From Aeromonas encheleia (lineage in GTDB: Bacteria; Pseudomonadota; Gammaproteobacteria; Enterobacterales; Aeromonadaceae): a stretch of 64,000 nucleotides of DNA. The position numbers and the translations under genes are program-made. Below the pieces are notes generated by a model. That model was not told where the DNA came from and made no database searches. It was given only the letters and a program-made list of their open reading frames with translations. Below are positions 27,242 through 36,342 of this stretch, piece after piece (within the stretch, counting starts at the first letter, position 1; each line of letters begins with the position of its first letter). The stretch spans positions 3,305,001 to 3,369,000 of the forward strand of contig NZ_LR134376.1 in NCBI RefSeq assembly GCF_900637545.1. Direction: 5' to 3'.

Positions 27242-27695
27242 CATGTCCTCCAGGACGTCATGAGAATGGCGAGGTGACCACCGGTGCTGCAAAGAGGCAT
27301 CATGGCCAGCAGCTCGTACGGCAGGGGATGGATATCGGCAGCGAGCGCGGCCCCTGACCGGGGTGGGCCTTGGGCTCGTGCATGTCGCTCAGCGTCTTGG
27401 CGGGATGGAAGATAGACGGGAATGACTGCGCCGGCAGCCATCTCTGTTTGTTATTCGTTACACCGCATAAACGCCGGAGCACCATACCGGGGGTGCGCTG
27501 AACTTGGCCTGAATCCTCCGACTATCCACAGGGCTCAGGCCGCTTCTAGCCGATTGTTTCGCCTGGTATTTGCCTCGGCTCGCCCCGATGGGTGATCTTC
27601 TGCATCCCAGAAGCAAATCAGAGGAAGGGGTGGCTGTTCTGTGGGGTTCAACGAGCCGGCATGCTGGCAGAAGCGACGGAAAACAAGCAGTCAAC
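27242..27695. other. Intergenic region left of tRNA-Ser
   Basis: About 450 bases without a convincing gene. Short open frames have neither ribosome sites nor family resemblance. I see no integrase fragment or repeat of the tRNA end, so there is no sign of an integrated element despite the adjoining tRNA gene. Confidence 0.4.
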
Positions 27696-27727
27696 AAAAA
27701 GCCCAACCTGTTGTACAAGTCGGGCTC
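27696..27727 (-). terminator. tRNA-Ser terminator
   Basis: On the minus strand, the stem AGCCCGAC/GTTGGGCT (one G-T pair) is followed by TTTTTG, seven bases after the tRNA end. Confidence 0.85.
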
Positions 27728-27733
27728 AGAAGA

Positions 27734-27823
27734 TGGCGGAGAGACAGGGATTCGAACCCTGGGTGGCATTGCTGCCACAATTGATTTCGAGTCAATCCCG
27801 TTCGGCCACTCCGGCATCTCTCC
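27734..27823 (-). tRNA. serU: tRNA-Ser (CGA)
   Basis: A 90-base class II tRNA: acceptor GGAGAGA/TCTCTCC, anticodon CGA in GACTCGAAATC, long variable arm (TGGCAGCAATGCCA), T-arm GGGTTCGAATCCC and encoded CCA. Confidence 0.95.
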
Positions 27824-28212
27824 GCGGGCCCTCATATTGACCCAACCCGAGTCGGGAAATCAATGTAAATATCGTTGAAGATCATACGACTGGCTATTAA
27901 ACAGCCAGCCCGCGGCGGATCGCTCCCCTCCCCCGCCATCGCGCTCTGGTCGCACATCGGCCATGCCACCCCTGGCGGTCAAGATGTGACTCTTCCCCGC
28001 CGGCGTCAGCGGCCATCAGTCGACCCGCGCTTATCCCCGTTTCCCCGAAAAAGCGGGGCCTGCACGGTGAAAGGGGGTGGTGGGCTGTGCCCAGCCGGCT
28101 CGGCAGCGCCTCAGCCCGACGCTGGTAATCCCGGGACTATTGGTTACAATCTCTGCTCATTTTTTGGGAGGGAGCGCTTCCCTCAAGACAAGACTGACAG
28201 ATAGGAAGAACC
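27824..28212. other. Divergent intergenic region tRNA-Ser / L,D-transpeptidase
   Basis: No gene seen. It should contain the tRNA-Ser promoter (right part of 27824-27890) and the transpeptidase promoter. TTACAAT near 28144-28150 is a possible -10 element for the latter. The transpeptidase has a TAGGAAG ribosome site. Confidence 0.35.
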
Positions 28213-29130
28213 ATGTTGTATCCACGTATCGTCTCACTGCTGCTGGTCGCCACCAGCCTCTGGGCCGCGCCGGTCTGGTCCAAAACCTATCCCCTCCCGC
28301 CGGCGGACAGCCGCCTGATCGGCGAGCTGGAAGATTACATAGTGCAACCAGGGGATCACCTGGAACTGGTCGGCAAGCACACCCAGATTGGTTTTCTGGC
28401 CTTGCTGGAAGCCAATCCAGGGGTAGACCCCTATCTGCCCACCCCAGGCACCCGGCTGACCCTGCCGACCCAGATGCTGCTGCCCGATGTGCCGCGGGAG
28501 GGGATCGTCATCAACCTGCCCGAACTGCGGCTCTACTACTTCCCCAAGGGCAAGCAGGAGGTGATGGTGCTGCCCATCGGCATCGGTGACATAGGTCGCG
28601 AGACGCCTGAGATGACCACCACCATCATAGCGAAGAACCCGAACCCGACCTGGGTGCCCGGCCCCATGGTGCGCAAGTCCTGGCTGGAGCAAAAAGGCAT
28701 AGATCTGCCGGCCGTGGTGCCGCCCGGACCGGACAATCCGCTGGGCAATTTCGCCATGCGCCTGGGCTACGGTCAGCGGGACTACCTCATTCACGGCACC
28801 AACAAGGATTTCGGGGTCGGTCTGCGGGTCAGCGCGGGCTGCATCCGGCTGCGTCCCGACGACATCGAGACCCTGTTTAACTTGGTGCTGGTCGGCACTC
28901 AGGTGCGGGTGATCAATCAGCCGGTCAAGATGGCAGTGGAGCCGGACGGCCGACGCTGGCTGGAGGTCCACTCCCCGCTCTCCCGTACCGAGGAGGAGAT
29001 GGCACAAGGAGCCCCCCTGGTGCTGTCAACCGAGGTCGAGCAGTTCATTGCAGCCCCCGAGGTGGACAGCACTCAGGTGACGGCCCTGCTCGACAGCAAG
29101 AGCGGGCTGCCCCAGCCCATCAGCGGCTGA
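28213..29130 (+). CDS. L,D-transpeptidase (YkuD family)
   Basis: Periplasmic peptidoglycan enzyme that forms 3-3 crosslinks or attaches proteins to diaminopimelate, like ErfK, YbiS, YcfS and YnhG. The 305-residue product has a signal peptide (IVSLLLVATSLWAAPVWSK) and a LysM-like N-terminal segment (YIVQPGDHLELVGKHTQIG). The YkuD domain has the catalytic histidine in DYLIHGTNKDFGVG and catalytic cysteine in VSAGCIRLRPDD. Length is normal. A lpp-type lipoprotein gene lies 6 kb away, so Lpp attachment is a possible role. The outer-membrane protein gene that follows starts immediately after its stop, suggesting co-transcription. Confidence 0.92.
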   Translation: MLYPRIVSLLLVATSLWAAPVWSKTYPLPPADSRLIGELEDYIVQPGDHLELVGKHTQIGFLALLEANPGVDPYLPTPGTRLTLPTQMLLPDVPREGIVINLPELRLYYFPKGKQEVMVLPIGIGDIGRETPEMTTTIIAKNPNPTWVPGPMVRKSWLEQKGIDLPAVVPPGPDNPLGNFAMRLGYGQRDYLIHGTNKDFGVGLRVSAGCIRLRPDDIETLFNLVLVGTQVRVINQPVKMAVEPDGRRWLEVHSPLSRTEEEMAQGAPLVLSTEVEQFIAAPEVDSTQVTALLDSKSGLPQPISG

Positions 29131-29151
29131 GTGCTCACCGGCATGGCGGTG

Positions 29152-30138
29152 ATGAGACAAGGCCTGCTGAGCCTGCTGCTCCTGTGCGCCAGCACGACGG
29201 CGATGGCCGACATCCTGTGGATGCGCAACGGCGATCGCCTGACCGGCACCATAGAGGAGCTCACCGACGAGCAGATCAGCATCAAGCCGGCTTACAGCCA
29301 GGCCCTGACCATCCCGCGTGATGCCATCAAGCGCTGGCGGCTGGACAAACAGGAGCAGCCGAGGCCGTTGACCAGAACGGGGATCCCCTTGCTGGACACG
29401 CCCGACGGGCTCAATGCCTGGCTCTGGAGCGGCACCGGTGATCTGAACATCAAGTTGAAGGAGAACGACAAGAAGACCAACAACGTCAACCTCAAGGTGT
29501 CGACCGAGCTGGCCAATCTGGACTGGCGTTATACCCTGGATGGAGAATACATCTACGAGACGGCGAACAGCATCACCGACAGCCATGAATACACCCTCAG
29601 CCCCAAGCTGGACTTCTTCTTCGATGAGCACTGGTTCCTGCGATCCTCCCTCGATGCCGACTACAACCTGATCGACAGCAACTATCTGGAGCTGAGCTAT
29701 GCCTCTGGCCCGGGTTACCGCTTCTGGAACGACAAGCAGAGGCGACTGGAGTTTATCAGTCAGCTGGGCTTGCAGCGTTCCTACTTCACCCCCGAGGTCT
29801 GGAGCGATTCGGTTCTGTTCGATGAACGCATCATCAACTACCCCTTCATCAACCTCGGCTGGGACTATCGTCAGCCCATCTCCGTCTGGCAGCAAAGATT
29901 CGAGTTGTTCAGCAAGGGAACCTACGAGAAGTTCATCGATCAGCCCTCCCCCTACCTGACCAGGAATCAATCCGTCAACGGCAGCCTGGGGCTCAGGTAC
30001 TACTTCAACGACCACCTGCGCCTCTCCTGGTCGAGTGAACTGAGCTGGGACGATAACTGGCTCGAATATGGCGGAGATCAGCAGAGTCTGGATGACAAGG
30101 AGTGGCGCCATACCATCACCCTGGGTGCCAGCTTCTAA
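29152..30138 (+). CDS. DUF481 outer-membrane beta-barrel protein (YdiY-like)
   Basis: Predicted outer-membrane protein of about 328 residues. A signal peptide (MRQGLLSLLLLCASTTAMA) is followed by a short domain (DILWMRNGDRLTGTIEELTD, WRLDK). A region of alternating beta strands with frequent aromatic ends follows, finishing with phenylalanine in TLGASF, the usual C-terminal signal for barrel assembly. DUF481 describes the barrel part; the function is unknown. Starts at 29131 (GTG) and 29143 (ATG) are also in frame; 29152 gives the cleanest signal peptide. It sits directly behind the transpeptidase gene. Confidence 0.82.
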   Translation: MRQGLLSLLLLCASTTAMADILWMRNGDRLTGTIEELTDEQISIKPAYSQALTIPRDAIKRWRLDKQEQPRPLTRTGIPLLDTPDGLNAWLWSGTGDLNIKLKENDKKTNNVNLKVSTELANLDWRYTLDGEYIYETANSITDSHEYTLSPKLDFFFDEHWFLRSSLDADYNLIDSNYLELSYASGPGYRFWNDKQRRLEFISQLGLQRSYFTPEVWSDSVLFDERIINYPFINLGWDYRQPISVWQQRFELFSKGTYEKFIDQPSPYLTRNQSVNGSLGLRYYFNDHLRLSWSSELSWDDNWLEYGGDQQSLDDKEWRHTITLGASF

Positions 30139-30179
30139 CGCTGACCTGGCCCGCCACGGGCACCCAACCCCGGAAACGA

Positions 30180-30208
30180 CACAGGCCCACCGAAGTGGGC
30201 CTGTGTTT
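30180..30208. terminator. Bidirectional terminator
   Basis: An 11-bp stem CACAGGCCCAC/GTGGGCCTGTG with CGAA loop, then TTTAT, between convergent genes. Confidence 0.87.
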
Positions 30209-30231
30209 ATCTGCAGCAAGCGGGACCAGGG

Positions 30232-30954
30232 TCAGAAATAGACTCGGGTGACCGATTCGATGACGCAGCCGGGGCGGCGAATGCCCTCTATCTCTATCTT
30301 GATCTCTTTGAGCAACTCGAGCCCGCCCTTGATCGGCGTCACTCGGGAGAGCCTGGTGCGCGCACGGATGTTGCTGTCCACCTTGATCGGATAGGGGAAA
30401 CGCACCTGCTCCAGACCGAAGTTCACCACCATGCGGGCGCTTGGAAACTCCGGGGTAGCCTCATCCACCGAACCGGTCAGCTGGGGTAACAGGGCCAGGG
30501 TCAGGAAGCCGTGGGCGATGGTGGTCTTGAACGGCGACTCGGCCGCCGCCCGCTCGGGATCGGTGTGGATCCACTGATGATCGCCGGTGACGGCGGCAAA
30601 CTGATCGATCAGCGGCTGGCTGACCTGCAGCCACTCGCCGACATGGGTCTCTTCCCCGATCTGGGTCTGCAGCTCGGCGTACAGGCTGGCCGCCTCACCA
30701 TCCAGCTCAATCAGGTCGTCCTCGGCCAGGGCCGGCTGGCTGTTGACCGCCTGGGCCTGGGATCTGCCCCGTCGCCGCACCAGCTGATGGTCGGCCTGCA
30801 GGTCGAGCACCCGTCCCAGCAAAGGGTGAAGGTGTGCCTTTTGCTGAAACTCACGCCAGTAGTCGCGGATCGCCGGAGAGAGCCAATCCTTGAGCTCAAA
30901 GGGGTGTTGCGCCAGTATCTCGCGCTTGTGCTTCAGAAAATCGACAACTTTCAT
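30232..30954 (-). CDS. MaoC-family enoyl-CoA hydratase/dehydratase
   Basis: Hot-dog-fold hydratase, predicted to act on (R)-3-hydroxyacyl-CoA or enoyl-CoA. The 240-residue product has an N-terminal helical region of about 100 residues. The MaoC domain follows, whose catalytic Asp/His motif is clear: VTGDHQWIHTDPERAAAESPFKTTIAHGFLTLALL. It is longer than the 134-residue PhaJ hydratase of Aeromonas, so it is a different branch. It is a single gene. A sequence resembling a FadR operator lies 32 bases upstream, fitting a fatty-acid role. Confidence 0.85.
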   Translation of the reverse strand: MKVVDFLKHKREILAQHPFELKDWLSPAIRDYWREFQQKAHLHPLLGRVLDLQADHQLVRRRGRSQAQAVNSQPALAEDDLIELDGEAASLYAELQTQIGEETHVGEWLQVSQPLIDQFAAVTGDHQWIHTDPERAAAESPFKTTIAHGFLTLALLPQLTGSVDEATPEFPSARMVVNFGLEQVRFPYPIKVDSNIRARTRLSRVTPIKGGLELLKEIKIEIEGIRRPGCVIESVTRVYF

Positions 30955-30985
30955 TTACCGATCCCTATTCGATTCCATGCCTGTA

Positions 30986-31002
30986 AAGAGGTCTAACCAG
31001 TC
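30986..31002. promoter_or_regulatory. FadR-like operator upstream of the MaoC gene
   Basis: Read on the minus strand, GACTGGTTAGACCTCTT resembles the FadR consensus AACTGGTCNGACCAGTT (ACTGGT and GACC both kept). It lies between the likely promoter and the start codon. No other FadR target is in the window to compare. Confidence 0.4.
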
Positions 31003-31208
31003 CCATTTTATGAAAGTTTCAATGGTAAGTACAAAAAAATCTCGGCGTACAACTGTACCGGGGGTGAGAGTGATCACTAACCGGAAGGCTGAATGGGGGC
31101 TGTTCTGGCGGGAAAAACGATTATCTTGATGGCAACGTCACGAGAGCAGAGCGAATCCGAAAAGGGCTCTGCTCGACCTGTTTCTGCCATCAGAGCCCCG
31201 TTTCTCGA

Positions 31209-32156
31209 TCATTTTTTCCCGGCAGACCACCAGTGACCATGAGCCTCGGGCTCCAGGAAGCTCCATGCCAGGATCCGGCTCACCTTGTTGCCCTGGGCCA
31301 TGTCGAGCACCCGCACCTGGCGTGCCCCGGCCTGGGCCAATGCCTTCTTGGCGGCAGGCAGGTTCTCTTTCTTCGACACCAGCGAGCTGAACCAGAGGCA
31401 CTGGGTGGCGAACTCCATGCTCTGGTCTACCATGCCCGCCAGAAACGCCGTCTCGCCCCCCTCACACCAGAGTTCGGCCTTCTGACCACCGAAGTTGAGC
31501 AGTGGCGCCCCCGTCACCGCCTTCCCGAGATTGCGCAGCTTGCGCTCCGAGCCCTTGCTCGCCTCGGCCAGCGACGCATGAAACGGCGGGTTGCAGAGCG
31601 TCAGAGCGAAGCGCTCCTTCGGGCCTATGATGCCGCGAAAGATGTGTTTGGGGTTGGCCTGATGGCGGCATTCGATCTGCCCCGCCAGCCCATTGCTGCC
31701 CGCCAGCAGGGTCGCAGCCTTGACCGACACCGGGTCTATATCCGAGCCCACGAAGCGCCAGCCATATTCACGGGCCCCCAGCAGTGGATAGATGCAGTTC
31801 GCCCCCACGCCGATGTCCAGCACCCGCACCCCCTTGCCCGTCGGCACCTGGCCCGCGCTCTCGGCCAGCAGATCCGCCACCCGGTGCAGATAATCCACCC
31901 GCCCCGGGATGGGGGGGCAGAGGTAGCCCGGCGGCAGATCCCAATGCTTGATGCCATAGTGCAGCGCCAGCAGGGCACGGTTCAGCGTCTTGACGGCGGC
32001 AGGATCGGCGAAATCCAGGGTGCGGGTGCCGTGCTCATTGATGAATACGAAGGGCAACAGCTCTGGTGTGCGCTGACAGAGCGCGTCGAAGTCGTAGGGC
32101 GCCTGATGGCGGTTGCGCGGATGCAAGCCGGATTTGCGATCGGAGTGGGTCTTCAT
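31209..32156 (-). CDS. rlmF: 23S rRNA m6A1618 methyltransferase
   Basis: SAM-dependent methyltransferase that modifies adenine 1618 of 23S rRNA (E. coli YbiN/RlmF). The product is about 315 residues from the ATG at 32156 and begins [22 protein letters not shown]. It has the SAM motif [16 protein letters not shown] and the N6-adenine catalytic motif [10 protein letters not shown]. The conserved [16 protein letters not shown] and [13 protein letters not shown] also match. A GTG at 32186 would add ten residues with no family match. It is a single gene. Confidence 0.93.
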   Translation of the reverse strand: MKTHSDRKSGLHPRNRHQAPYDFDALCQRTPELLPFVFINEHGTRTLDFADPAAVKTLNRALLALHYGIKHWDLPPGYLCPPIPGRVDYLHRVADLLAESAGQVPTGKGVRVLDIGVGANCIYPLLGAREYGWRFVGSDIDPVSVKAATLLAGSNGLAGQIECRHQANPKHIFRGIIGPKERFALTLCNPPFHASLAEASKGSERKLRNLGKAVTGAPLLNFGGQKAELWCEGGETAFLAGMVDQSMEFATQCLWFSSLVSKKENLPAAKKALAQAGARQVRVLDMAQGNKVSRILAWSFLEPEAHGHWWSAGKK

Positions 32157-32224
32157 GCTGAATCTGCCGAGGAACGGGGGCCACACTATAGAGAGTCGGC
32201 CCCGGAAAGTCTAAACGACGGCCA

Positions 32225-32252
32225 TAAAAAACCGGGCTGCCTGAGCCCGGTT
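32225..32252 (-). terminator. Terminator of the NlpC/P60 gene
   Basis: Stem AACCGGGCT/AGCCCGGTT with a T-run on the minus strand (TTTTTTAT), 50 bases beyond the stop of the lipoprotein gene. Confidence 0.85.
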
Positions 32253-32304
32253 CAAGTGAGGTTGGAAAAACAGTCCGTACTGCGAGCCGTTTGTCCAGCC
32301 TGAC

Positions 32305-32805
32305 TCAGATCTCGATCCGGCGTGCCTGCCAGAACTTGCCGCGCCAGTAAGCGTTGTCCAGTCTGGAACGGGTGACCCCGGCCCGGGTGGAGGCATGGAT
32401 GAATTCACCGTTGCCGACATAGATGCCCACGTGGTTCAGACGCTTGCTGATCTTGAAGAAGACCAGATCCCCTTCCATCAGATCCCGTTTGGCTACCCGG
32501 GTCCCTTCGTGTACCTGGGAGCGAGTATCCCGTGGCAGCTCGATGCCGACCGCATTGCGGAACACTTCACGGGCGAAGGCAGAACAATCGATACCGCGTT
32601 GACTGCTCCCGCCCATGCGGTAGGGAACGCCACGCCACTCTTTATATACGGTCAGGATTTCGTTTACATCGGGTGTCTGCGAAGCTTCCGGTTCAACCAC
32701 GGGTTCCATCATGGAAACTTCGATCTTGCTCGCGACCTCGGTCTGGGGTGCCGAGGCACAACCCACCATTCCGAGCGCGACCAGCAGTAGCATCAGGTGG
32801 CGCAA
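32305..32805 (-). CDS. nlpC: NlpC/P60 peptidoglycan endopeptidase lipoprotein
   Basis: Outer-membrane-anchored cell-wall hydrolase of 166 residues. A lipobox (VALGMVGC) is followed by a short linker and an NlpC/P60 domain. The catalytic cysteine is in GIDCSAFAREVF, the first histidine in RLNHVGIYVGNG and the second conserved polar position in FIHASTRAGV. It is closest in size and layout to E. coli NlpC; MepS (Spr) is a related possibility. The TTG at 32805 has AAGGA very close, and ATG 32793 also keeps the lipobox, so the start is uncertain. It is divergent from the phosphopantetheinyl transferase gene across an AT-rich 263-base region. Confidence 0.87.
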   Translation of the reverse strand: MRHLMLLLVALGMVGCASAPQTEVASKIEVSMMEPVVEPEASQTPDVNEILTVYKEWRGVPYRMGGSSQRGIDCSAFAREVFRNAVGIELPRDTRSQVHEGTRVAKRDLMEGDLVFFKISKRLNHVGIYVGNGEFIHASTRAGVTRSRLDNAYWRGKFWQARRIEI

Positions 32806-33068
32806 TCCTTTATCCCCGCAAAAGAGTAAACATTGTTAAAATACGGCCGTAGAGGGCAATTTATAAGGCAACAGCACCCGACTATATCCAAGAATTCTAT
32901 CGAGGCAAGTGAAAATCCCTATCGACATCACATTTTCGCAAGGAAATGCATTATTTTTCATAATTAATGTGATCATGCCCAAACAATATACAATCGCGAA
33001 AGTGGCCATCAGGGCCAGTTAAAACTGATTTTTATCGCTGCTTCACCCCCTTTTTTAAGTGAAAAATT

Positions 33069-33791
33069 ATGATCTCAGCGGATCTCTATTTGTTAAAACC
33101 GGCTCAGATCTGTGCCGAGCAGCTGAATACGCTGCCCCATGAACTCTCCCGGGAGGAACATCAGCATTGGCACGCCATCCAGCAGCCAAACCGCCGGCAG
33201 GAGTACCTGCTGGGCCGGGTGCTGCTCCGCCGCCTGCTGGCCGAGCGGCTCCACTGCCCGACCGAGGAACTGGTGTTTTGCACCGGCCCTCACGGCAAAC
33301 CCGTCTTGTGCGACGAGAGTTGGCAGTTCAACCTCAGCCACAGCGGCGACTGGCTGGTGCTGGCACTCTGCCAGGTGGGACCGCTCGGGGTGGATGTCGA
33401 GATGGGGCTGCGCCGCCGCCAGATCCTGCCGCTGGCCAGACGCTTCTATGCAGCCAGTGAATACGCATGGCTGCTCTCCCTGCCTGCGCAGGAGCAGGAA
33501 TCGGCCTTCTATCGGCTCTGGTCGCGCAAGGAGGCAGTGCTGAAGGCTCAGGGGGATGGCATAGCCGCCGGACTCGACAAGCTGTGTTTTGTGCCCGAGG
33601 AGGGGTGGCGGCTGGATAATCGGCTCGATGCCCACACCTATCAGGTGCAAGACTGGCCGCTCGACGGCGGCTGGCTCTGCCTCGCCGCCCCGACCCGCAA
33701 CGTCAATGGCTACCTGCTGGACGAGCGCTTGAAATCCACCCCCCTAGACCCCATGTTAACTCACACCATTTTTCGAGAGTCAGCCTCATGA
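33069..33791 (+). CDS. Sfp-type 4'-phosphopantetheinyl transferase
   Basis: Transfers phosphopantetheine from CoA to a serine of carrier-protein domains. The 240-residue product shows the Sfp-group motifs FNLSHSGDWLVLAL, the Mg-binding GVDVEMG and FYRLWSRKEAVLKAQGDGI. It is larger than AcpS, so it is likely to serve a nonribosomal peptide, polyketide or lipid synthase. No such synthase is in the window. Its stop overlaps the start of the next gene by four bases (ATGA), so the two are translationally coupled. Confidence 0.9.
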   Translation: MISADLYLLKPAQICAEQLNTLPHELSREEHQHWHAIQQPNRRQEYLLGRVLLRRLLAERLHCPTEELVFCTGPHGKPVLCDESWQFNLSHSGDWLVLALCQVGPLGVDVEMGLRRRQILPLARRFYAASEYAWLLSLPAQEQESAFYRLWSRKEAVLKAQGDGIAAGLDKLCFVPEEGWRLDNRLDAHTYQVQDWPLDGGWLCLAAPTRNVNGYLLDERLKSTPLDPMLTHTIFRESAS

Positions 33792-34636
33792 TCGTCGACA
33801 TCAATCCCCAGAACTTTCACGCCGAACTGATCGATGCGTCCATGAAGAAGCCGGTCGTCATCTATTTCCACGCTCCCCAGATGCCCGAATGCCAGGGCAT
33901 GACCCCGCTGGTGGAGAGCCTGGTCGGCCCGGCTAATCCCCAGGTCACCCTGGCCATGGTCGACATGAATGATCCCCAGTTGCAGCCGCTGGCCAGCCAG
34001 CTCGGTCTGCGCGCCCTGCCCGCCCTGGTGCTGTTCCATCAGGGCCGCCCGGACGAGCAGGCCATCCTGGAAGGCCCGCAGGACGAAGCGACCCTGCGCC
34101 AATTCTTCGCCGCCTTTACCCCCAAGGAAGAGGAGTTGCTGCTCGAGCAGGGCCAGCAGGCGCTGGCCGAGGCGCAGCCCGATGTGGCGCACGCCCACCT
34201 CACCAAGGCCCACCAGCTGGCGCCGAGCCGACACGATATCAACCTGTGGCTGGTGCAGGCCGCGCTGGATCTGAATCTGCTGGATGAGGCGCAGGCGCTG
34301 CTCGCGACCATCCCCATGGTGGCGCAGGACGATCATTATCAGACCCTGAGCTCCCGACTGGCGCTGGCACTGCAGGCCGCCGACAGCCCCGAGCTGCGCG
34401 CGCTGGAGCTCCGTCACGCAGAGAACCCGGACGATGCGACCCTCACCCAGGAGCTGGCGGTGCAGTACAGCCAGGTCGGCCGGCAGGAAGAGGCATTGGC
34501 GCTGCTGTTTACCATTCTCAGACGCGATATGGCGTTTGGCGATGCCAAGAAGATCTATCTCGATATCCTGACCACCATGGGTGCCCATCCGGCTGCGCAG
34601 AGTTATCGTCGCAAGCTCTATAGCCTGCTTTATTGA
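33788..34636 (+). CDS. cnoX: Chaperedoxin CnoX (thioredoxin-like plus TPR)
   Basis: Cytosolic holdase that protects proteins from chlorine and heat stress and hands them to GroEL or DnaK, as known for E. coli CnoX/YbbN. The 282-residue product has an N-terminal thioredoxin fold (PVVIYFHAPQMPECQGMTPLVESL, ALPALVLFHQG) and a C-terminal helical TPR-like half. The active-site CxxC is reduced to MPEC, a single cysteine, as in E. coli where it is SxxC. A disulfide reductase role is therefore unlikely. The start overlaps the preceding stop (ATGA). Confidence 0.88.
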   Translation: MIVDINPQNFHAELIDASMKKPVVIYFHAPQMPECQGMTPLVESLVGPANPQVTLAMVDMNDPQLQPLASQLGLRALPALVLFHQGRPDEQAILEGPQDEATLRQFFAAFTPKEEELLLEQGQQALAEAQPDVAHAHLTKAHQLAPSRHDINLWLVQAALDLNLLDEAQALLATIPMVAQDDHYQTLSSRLALALQAADSPELRALELRHAENPDDATLTQELAVQYSQVGRQEEALALLFTILRRDMAFGDAKKIYLDILTTMGAHPAAQSYRRKLYSLLY

Positions 34637-34730
34637 TCGATGAAGAAATCAGGGGATGCCGAGCAATCGGCATTGCCTTGTTCAGGCAGGAAGTGCGGTA
34701 ATAAGGGAAATGACAAATTTCAGGCAAAAA

Positions 34731-34760
34731 AAAATGGCGCATTAAAATGCGCCATTTTTT
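34731..34760. terminator. Bidirectional terminator cnoX/lpp
   Basis: AAAATGGCGCATT/AATGCGCCATTTT with a two-base loop and T-runs on both strands, between convergent genes. Confidence 0.92.
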
Positions 34761-34768
34761 CGCATGGA

Positions 34769-35011
34769 TTACTTCTTGTAGGAAGTAGCCATGTTGTCGA
34801 TGCGCTGGTTAGCACGCGCAGCTTCTTGATTAGCAGTTGCGATATCAGCAGCCATCTTGGATTGATCAGCACGAACTGCGCTAACATCTTGAGCCAGTTG
34901 GTCAACTTTGTTAGACAGATTCTGAACGGAGGTTTCCAGTTCGCTGGTGTTCGCACAACCGCCCAGCAGGGCAGACAGACCAACAACACCTACCAACAAC
35001 AATTTTTTCAT
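34769..35011 (-). CDS. lpp: Major outer-membrane (Braun-type) lipoprotein
   Basis: Small, very abundant lipoprotein that links the outer membrane to peptidoglycan. The 80-residue precursor has a signal peptide with lipobox (LSALLGGC) and a heptad-repeat helix (ELETSVQNLSNKVDQLAQDV). The C-terminus ARANQRIDNMATSYKK carries the terminal lysine that L,D-transpeptidases attach to diaminopimelate. Codons are biased toward highly expressed choices. AGGGAGC precedes the start and a strong terminator follows. Confidence 0.95.
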   Translation of the reverse strand: MKKLLLVGVVGLSALLGGCANTSELETSVQNLSNKVDQLAQDVSAVRADQSKMAADIATANQEAARANQRIDNMATSYKK

Positions 35012-35233
35012 TTTTAAAGCTCCCTTTAACTCGCCAGACGTTTAGCAAGCGGCGTGATTATGGCACAAATAAATACGAGTTTGGATAGGCCCCACCACAG
35101 ATAAATGCATTAAAACTCTCATTTTTTTTAAACGTACACTTTTTGTGCAAACTTAAGTCAAAAACGAGTGCTCTGGATGAGGTTCGCACCAAGCGTAACC
35201 AAAAAATGTACTTATTACAATTTCGTATGAAGC
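35012..35233 (-). promoter_or_regulatory. lpp promoter region
   Basis: On the minus strand GTGCCATAATC near 35055-35065 forms an extended -10 element (TGCCATAAT). No good -35 is seen. Further upstream the sequence is AT-rich (35110-35230), as usual for a strong promoter with an UP element. ribB ends at 35234 without an obvious intrinsic terminator. Confidence 0.4.
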
Positions 35234-35887
35234 TCAGGCTGAACGTTCTGCCAATAATTGACGGTATTGCACCAAATCTTCGATGGTCAACACCGGCATC
35301 TGATGCTGGCGACCAAATTCCACCAGATCGGGCAGCCTGGCCATGGAGCCATCCAGCTTGGTCAGTTCGCACAGCACCCCATACGGTTTGAGTCCAGCCA
35401 GCTGCATCAGATCGACAGTGGCTTCGGTGTGACCACGCCGGGTCAGCACGCCACCGGTGCGAGCCCGCAACGGGAAGACGTGACCGGGGCGATGCAGATC
35501 CGATGGCTGGGCGCCGTCGGCGATGGCCGCCCGGATGGTGGTGATGCGATCGGCGGCGGAGACCCCGGTGGTGACGCCCTGGGCCGCTTCTATGGTGACG
35601 GTGAAGGCGGTCTGATAATGGCTGGAGTTCGCCTCCACCATCATCGGCAGCTCGAGCTGGCGTACCCGCTCATCGGTCAGGCAGAGGCAGACGATGCCGG
35701 AGCATTCGCGGATCATCATGGCCATCTGTTCGTTGGTCATGGTTTGCGCGGCGAAGATGAGATCCCCTTCGTTCTCGCGATCTTCATCATCGGCCACCAG
35801 CACGCCACGGCCGGCACGCAATGCGGCCAGCGCCATTTCGACACGGGTAATGGGATCACCAAATTCACTGAGTAGAGACTGATTCAT
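35234..35887 (-). CDS. ribB: 3,4-dihydroxy-2-butanone-4-phosphate synthase
   Basis: First step of the ribulose-5-phosphate branch of riboflavin synthesis. The 217-residue product has the RibB signatures [45 protein letters not shown] and [27 protein letters not shown]. It is a stand-alone RibB without a fused GTP cyclohydrolase II domain. Its start has TAGGAGT, and a complete FMN riboswitch lies in the leader, so riboflavin-derived FMN should repress it. Confidence 0.96.
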   Translation of the reverse strand: MNQSLLSEFGDPITRVEMALAALRAGRGVLVADDEDRENEGDLIFAAQTMTNEQMAMMIRECSGIVCLCLTDERVRQLELPMMVEANSSHYQTAFTVTIEAAQGVTTGVSAADRITTIRAAIADGAQPSDLHRPGHVFPLRARTGGVLTRRGHTEATVDLMQLAGLKPYGVLCELTKLDGSMARLPDLVEFGRQHQMPVLTIEDLVQYRQLLAERSA

Positions 35888-35993
35888 GGTAAGACTCCTA
35901 AATAAGACAAGGACCAGAATCAGGGCATGGAAAGGCAGACAGAAGTAGGCATGCGGCAGCCAGCCCTAGGAGGGCCAGACTGGCAAACTCTGT

Positions 35994-36152
35994 CTTATCC
36001 TCTTTCATCCGGACTGTGACCGTCGGCTCCGGCATCTCACCGGATCTGCTGACCCCGGCCCCGGTTCTACACCAAGGTCGGGCGCTCGCGGGCTCCCCGA
36101 GTCAGATCGGGATACCGCCGGTGGGGAATTTCACCCCGCCCTGAGAATAAGC
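35994..36152 (-). ncRNA. FMN riboswitch (RFN element)
   Basis: On the minus strand the conserved blocks appear in order: TTCTCAGGGCGGGGTGAAAT, CCCCACCGGCGGTA, AGCCCGCGAGC, GGTCAGCAGATCCGGTGAGA, GCCGGAGCCGACGGTCACAG and TCCGGATGAAAGAGGATAA. It ends about 107 bases before ribB. A small stem (AGCCCT/AGGGCC near 35960-35975) in between may be part of the expression platform. Confidence 0.96.
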
Positions 36153-36342
36153 ACTGATAGCCTAAAGAAAAAAAACCTGGGATACCAGCGCAAAACCCAT
36201 CAAGGATAAATATGGGCCCCGCTGGTATCGACTTGATCTGACGGCGCACGGCGCGCTGTCCTTTCTGATTTTGTTTATGGCATAGTGCCTGAAAAAACGC
36301 GCAGCCCGCGCAGACTCGGGCGCCAACACCACAAACGGAATC

